From positions 1-8,753 of the forward strand of contig JASIJX010000211.1 in NCBI GenBank assembly GCA_030049955.1: a stretch of 8,753 bases of DNA, given 5' to 3'. This document shows positions 6,867-8,753 of this stretch, piece after piece. Made by a program: the position numbers and the translations under genes. Each line of letters begins with the position of its first letter. Within the stretch, counting starts at the first letter, position 1. The stretch is from Acidobacteriaceae bacterium. GTDB taxonomy: Bacteria > Acidobacteriota > Terriglobia > Terriglobales > Acidobacteriaceae. The notes under the pieces were generated by a model. That model did not search any database. It saw only the letters and a list, made by a program, of their open reading frames with translations, and was not told the origin of the DNA.

Positions 6867-6940
6867 CGTTTCGCGCAACTCCGTTTTGCAGCAGGTGTCA
6901 TGAGTGAGCGTGGGCCGGGAGTGAAAAGCCCGATGGCCCT

Positions 6941-6948
6941 GGAGGAAG
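6941..6948 (+). promoter_or_regulatory. Shine-Dalgarno fixing the repeat-protein start
   Basis: GGAGGAAG lies 5 nt before the ATG at 6954-6956, which is also where a signal peptide begins. This decides the start in favour of 6954 over the in-frame ATG at 6900. Confidence 0.75.
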
Positions 6949-6953
6949 ATTCC

Positions 6954-7550
6954 ATGACGCGGACAGTTCTTGCACTCGCGGCGGCCATCCTGATCACCTC
7001 GGGAGCGGCCTTTGCTCAACAGAGCCAGCCTCAAACTCAGCCCAACCAGCCGGACCCCTCGATCGCGCAGCGCAAAGATAATCAGCAGGACCGGATCGCC
7101 AACGGCATCGACAGCGGCCAACTGACAGCAGGCGAAACGAAGAATCTGGAATCGCGCGAAGCGAATGTGAACCGCGAGATCAAAGACGATCGTGCTGGTG
7201 ACGATGGGCACCTGACCTCGCAGGAACGCGCGCACATCAACGCGCAGCAGAACGGGATCAGCAAGTCAATTTACAACGACAAGCATAACGGCAACGTGGC
7301 GCACTATGGCAACGGCGAGATCGGCCAGCGCCGCGAGAACCAGCAAGACCGCATTGCCAACGGGCTGCGCAACGGAAAGATGAACGCAGGCCAGGCGGCC
7401 CGGGACGAAAACCGCGAGCAGGGGATTAACCAGCAGATTCGCGCCGACCGCGCCGGTAACGGCGGCAAGCTCACCAACCAGGAACGGGCGCAGATCAACC
7501 GACAACAGAACAAAACGAGCCGGACGATCTATCGGCAGAAGCATGGGTAG
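6954..7550 (+). CDS. secreted protein made of two 76-residue repeats
   Basis: A 198-residue protein of unknown function. It opens with a Sec signal peptide (MTRTVLALAAAILITSGAAF, cleavage likely after AFAQ or AFA) and a short Gln/Pro linker. Residues 37-112 and 123-198 are two copies of one module; they align without gaps at an offset of 86, with about 41 of 76 positions identical, joined by a 10-residue linker. Shared landmarks are QQDRIANG, DRAG..G.LT.QERA.IN.QQN and IY..KH. The segments AGDDGHLTSQE and AGNGGKLTNQE resemble the second half of an EF-hand loop (G at 6, L at 8, E at 12) but lack the acidic residues at loop positions 1 and 3, so calcium binding is uncertain. It is rich in Gln, Asn and Arg, with no Cys in the mature part. 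I recall such repeat proteins as frequent and uncharacterised in Acidobacteria. It forms its own unit between a promoter and an intrinsic terminator. Confidence 0.82.
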   Translation: MTRTVLALAAAILITSGAAFAQQSQPQTQPNQPDPSIAQRKDNQQDRIANGIDSGQLTAGETKNLESREANVNREIKDDRAGDDGHLTSQERAHINAQQNGISKSIYNDKHNGNVAHYGNGEIGQRRENQQDRIANGLRNGKMNAGQAARDENREQGINQQIRADRAGNGGKLTNQERAQINRQQNKTSRTIYRQKHG

Positions 7551-7596
7551 ATGCCGGCAGGTCGTAAGCAACACAAATAGGTTCCAGACTACTTCG

Positions 7597-7626
7597 GGCG
7601 CAGCGCAATGCGGGCTGCGCCTTTTT
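7597..7626 (+). terminator. intrinsic terminator of the repeat-protein gene
   Basis: A perfect 8-bp stem GGCGCAGC / GCTGCGCC with a 9-nt loop is followed at once by TTTTT, about 46 nt after the stop codon. This is a classical Rho-independent terminator. Confidence 0.88.
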
Positions 7627-7948
7627 CTTGCTTACTCTCGTCAGGAGAAGCCTGTGCTGGGGCGACAGTTTCTCAATAATTAGGAATCAGGCAGCGCACG
7701 CGAAAGGGATTTTTTAGTCAGTCAAACCTAAGCTCTATGGCAAGCTGGCAAAGCGTCCCGGTCACTTGCGGAAAGTAACTTTTCCATTCGCCTGAGTAAT
7801 TTGCCGGGATTCTCTCAGCAAAATTTCCGCACAGCGAGAGAGAAACCGCTTATTCTGCGCGAAGAGCCTGATTTTGCGGAGGCGCTTGACGCGACATTCC
7901 AGCTTCCGCGAATGCTGCTGCAATAAACCTTCGACTCCGGAGCAAGCC
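7627..7948. other. intergenic region upstream of the PEP mutase-family gene
   Basis: About 320 bp with no gene I can support. A plus-strand frame is open from about 7730 to a TAA at 7926 but has no start with a ribosome binding site, and a 62-codon minus-strand frame overlaps the next gene's start and has no family resemblance. GGAAA (7770-7774) and TTTCC (7781-7785) form a small inverted repeat that could be part of an operator. No convincing promoter pair was found. Confidence 0.4.
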
Positions 7949-8753
7949 ATGATGCGTACTCAGCCAGAAAAAGCTCACTACTTTCGTGCCCTGCACGAGC
8001 GCGACACTGCTTTTGTCATCCCCAACCCGTGGGATGCCGGTACATCCCGGCTGCTGGCGCAAATGGGGTTTGAGGCGCTCGCCACAACCAGTGCCGGTGC
8101 GGCCTATGCCGCGGGCGTCCGCGACGGGGCTCTCGGCCGCGATGCCATGATTCGTCACGTCGCCGTGATTGCCGCAGCCGTCGATCTGCCTGTCAGCGCC
8201 GATCTCGAGAACGGCTACAGCGATGCACCCGAAGAAGTGGTGCAGACCATTCGGCTGGCTGCCGCCGCAGGCATCGTGGGCGGTTCCATTGAGGATGCCA
8301 CCGGCCGCGCAGATGCGCCCATCTACGAAATCAACCTGGCGGTCGATCGCATCCACGCGGCAGCCGAGGCCGCGCATGCGCTGAATTTTCCATTTACGCT
8401 GACCGCTCGCTGCGAGAACTTCCTTCATGGACGGCCCGATCTCGATGACACTATCCTCCGGCTGCGCGCTTACCAGAAGGCTGGCGCCGACGTGCTTTAC
8501 GCTCCGGGGCTCACACGCCTCGACGACATCGCGGCCGTAGTCCGCGCAGTCGATCGCCCGGTGAACGTCCTCGCCGGCCCGTCATTGACGGTTGCTGATC
8601 TCGCCGCGCTCGGCGTGCGACGGGTTAGCGTGGGCAGCGCCCTGGCGCGCGCCGCACTCACCGGTTTTCTTGCTGCCGCGCGCGAGATGCGCGAACGCGG
8701 TACTTTCAGCTATGCGCAGAGCGCGGTGAGTTACCGCGACGTGAATGCTCTCT
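7949..8753 (+). CDS. isocitrate lyase/PEP mutase-family protein (3' end beyond window)
   Basis: The first 268 residues of a TIM-barrel enzyme of the isocitrate lyase/phosphoenolpyruvate mutase superfamily, which makes or breaks C-C or C-P bonds in small 2-oxo acids with Mg2+. Seen in order: FVIPNPWDAGTSRLLAQMG (22-40), TTSAGAAYAAGVRDG (46-60), the metal-site strand SADLENGY (83-90, Asp85 and Glu87), GGSIEDAT (111-118, Glu115 and Asp116) and LTARCENFLHG (151-161). The KKCGH catalytic loop of true isocitrate lyases is absent, so it is not AceA; reaction and substrate are open, with oxaloacetate hydrolase- or lyase-type activity among the options. The frame is open to the window edge and, since members are about 250-290 residues, little is missing. 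The start at 7949-7951 has GGAG (7939-7942) 6 nt upstream; the second codon is also ATG. Confidence 0.9.
   Translation, partial: MMRTQPEKAHYFRALHERDTAFVIPNPWDAGTSRLLAQMGFEALATTSAGAAYAAGVRDGALGRDAMIRHVAVIAAAVDLPVSADLENGYSDAPEEVVQTIRLAAAAGIVGGSIEDATGRADAPIYEINLAVDRIHAAAEAAHALNFPFTLTARCENFLHGRPDLDDTILRLRAYQKAGADVLYAPGLTRLDDIAAVVRAVDRPVNVLAGPSLTVADLAALGVRRVSVGSALARAALTGFLAAAREMRERGTFSYAQSAVSYRDVNAL

Larger units (their letters stand above)
6662..6953. other. divergent intergenic region between glyA and the secreted repeat protein
   Basis: About 300 bp without a supported gene between two divergent starts. It carries the glyA promoter at its left end and the promoter of the repeat protein at about 6838-6866. 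An ATG at 6900 in frame with the downstream gene would add 18 residues in front of the signal peptide; it has no ribosome binding site and was not used. Confidence 0.5.

Noticed and set aside
7731..7928. Plus-strand frame open for about 65 codons just before the PEP mutase-family gene
   Set aside because: It has no ATG until its fourth codon from the end, no ribosome binding site and no recognisable motif.
1538..8753. A phosphonate pathway joining the PEP mutase-fold protein with the aldehyde dehydrogenase
   Set aside because: The two genes lie about 5 kb apart with unrelated genes on both strands between them, and the PEP mutase-fold protein has SADLENGY rather than a clear PEP mutase signature; no phosphonopyruvate decarboxylase or transporter is present.

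Overview
The window is GC-rich and gene-dense, with secreted and soluble proteins typical of an Acidobacteria (Acidobacteriaceae-like) chromosome. That placement is inference from recalled family distributions: a GH57 protein starting with an HGHFYQPP motif, a small protein with an AQRKRWA-type basic tail, a His-rich secreted protein and a Gln/Asn-rich duplicated secreted protein. No rRNA, tRNA, CRISPR array, transposase or phage gene was seen.

Layout, left to right. (1) Minus strand: the N-terminal 205 residues of a GH57-type glycoside hydrolase, cut by the window edge, preceded on the same strand by an AlkA-like DNA-3-methyladenine glycosylase. (2) Plus strand, divergent from the glycosylase: a complete NAD(P)-dependent aldehyde dehydrogenase with all catalytic residues. 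(3) Minus strand: a small basic protein. (4) A decayed locus at about 3466-4142. It holds the C-terminal part of a membrane protein (minus strand, with a one-base frameshift) head-to-head with the C-terminal part of a MarR-family regulator (plus strand). Both lack their 5' ends where they meet, which suggests a deletion that removed the shared promoter of a divergent regulator/target pair. (5) Minus strand: a His-rich secreted protein with a strong ribosome binding site and a downstream hairpin. (6) A 0.6-kb gene-free stretch holding an AT-rich island with a 16-bp palindrome, a 12-bp direct repeat and the glyA terminator. (7) Minus strand: glyA, serine hydroxymethyltransferase, with no visible Shine-Dalgarno and a -10-like box placed as for a leaderless mRNA. 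(8) Plus strand: a secreted protein made of two 76-residue repeats, with a recognisable promoter and a clear intrinsic terminator. (9) Plus strand: the start of an isocitrate lyase/PEP mutase-family enzyme that runs off the right edge.

The genes do not form one pathway. GlyA, the glycosylase and the aldehyde dehydrogenase are housekeeping or general metabolic functions, and the mixed strands with terminators between units point to mostly single-gene transcription units. I do not see a new multigene system here. The items most worth a second look are the head-to-head deletion scar, the duplicated secreted protein, the AT-rich island with ordered repeats and the putative leaderless glyA.
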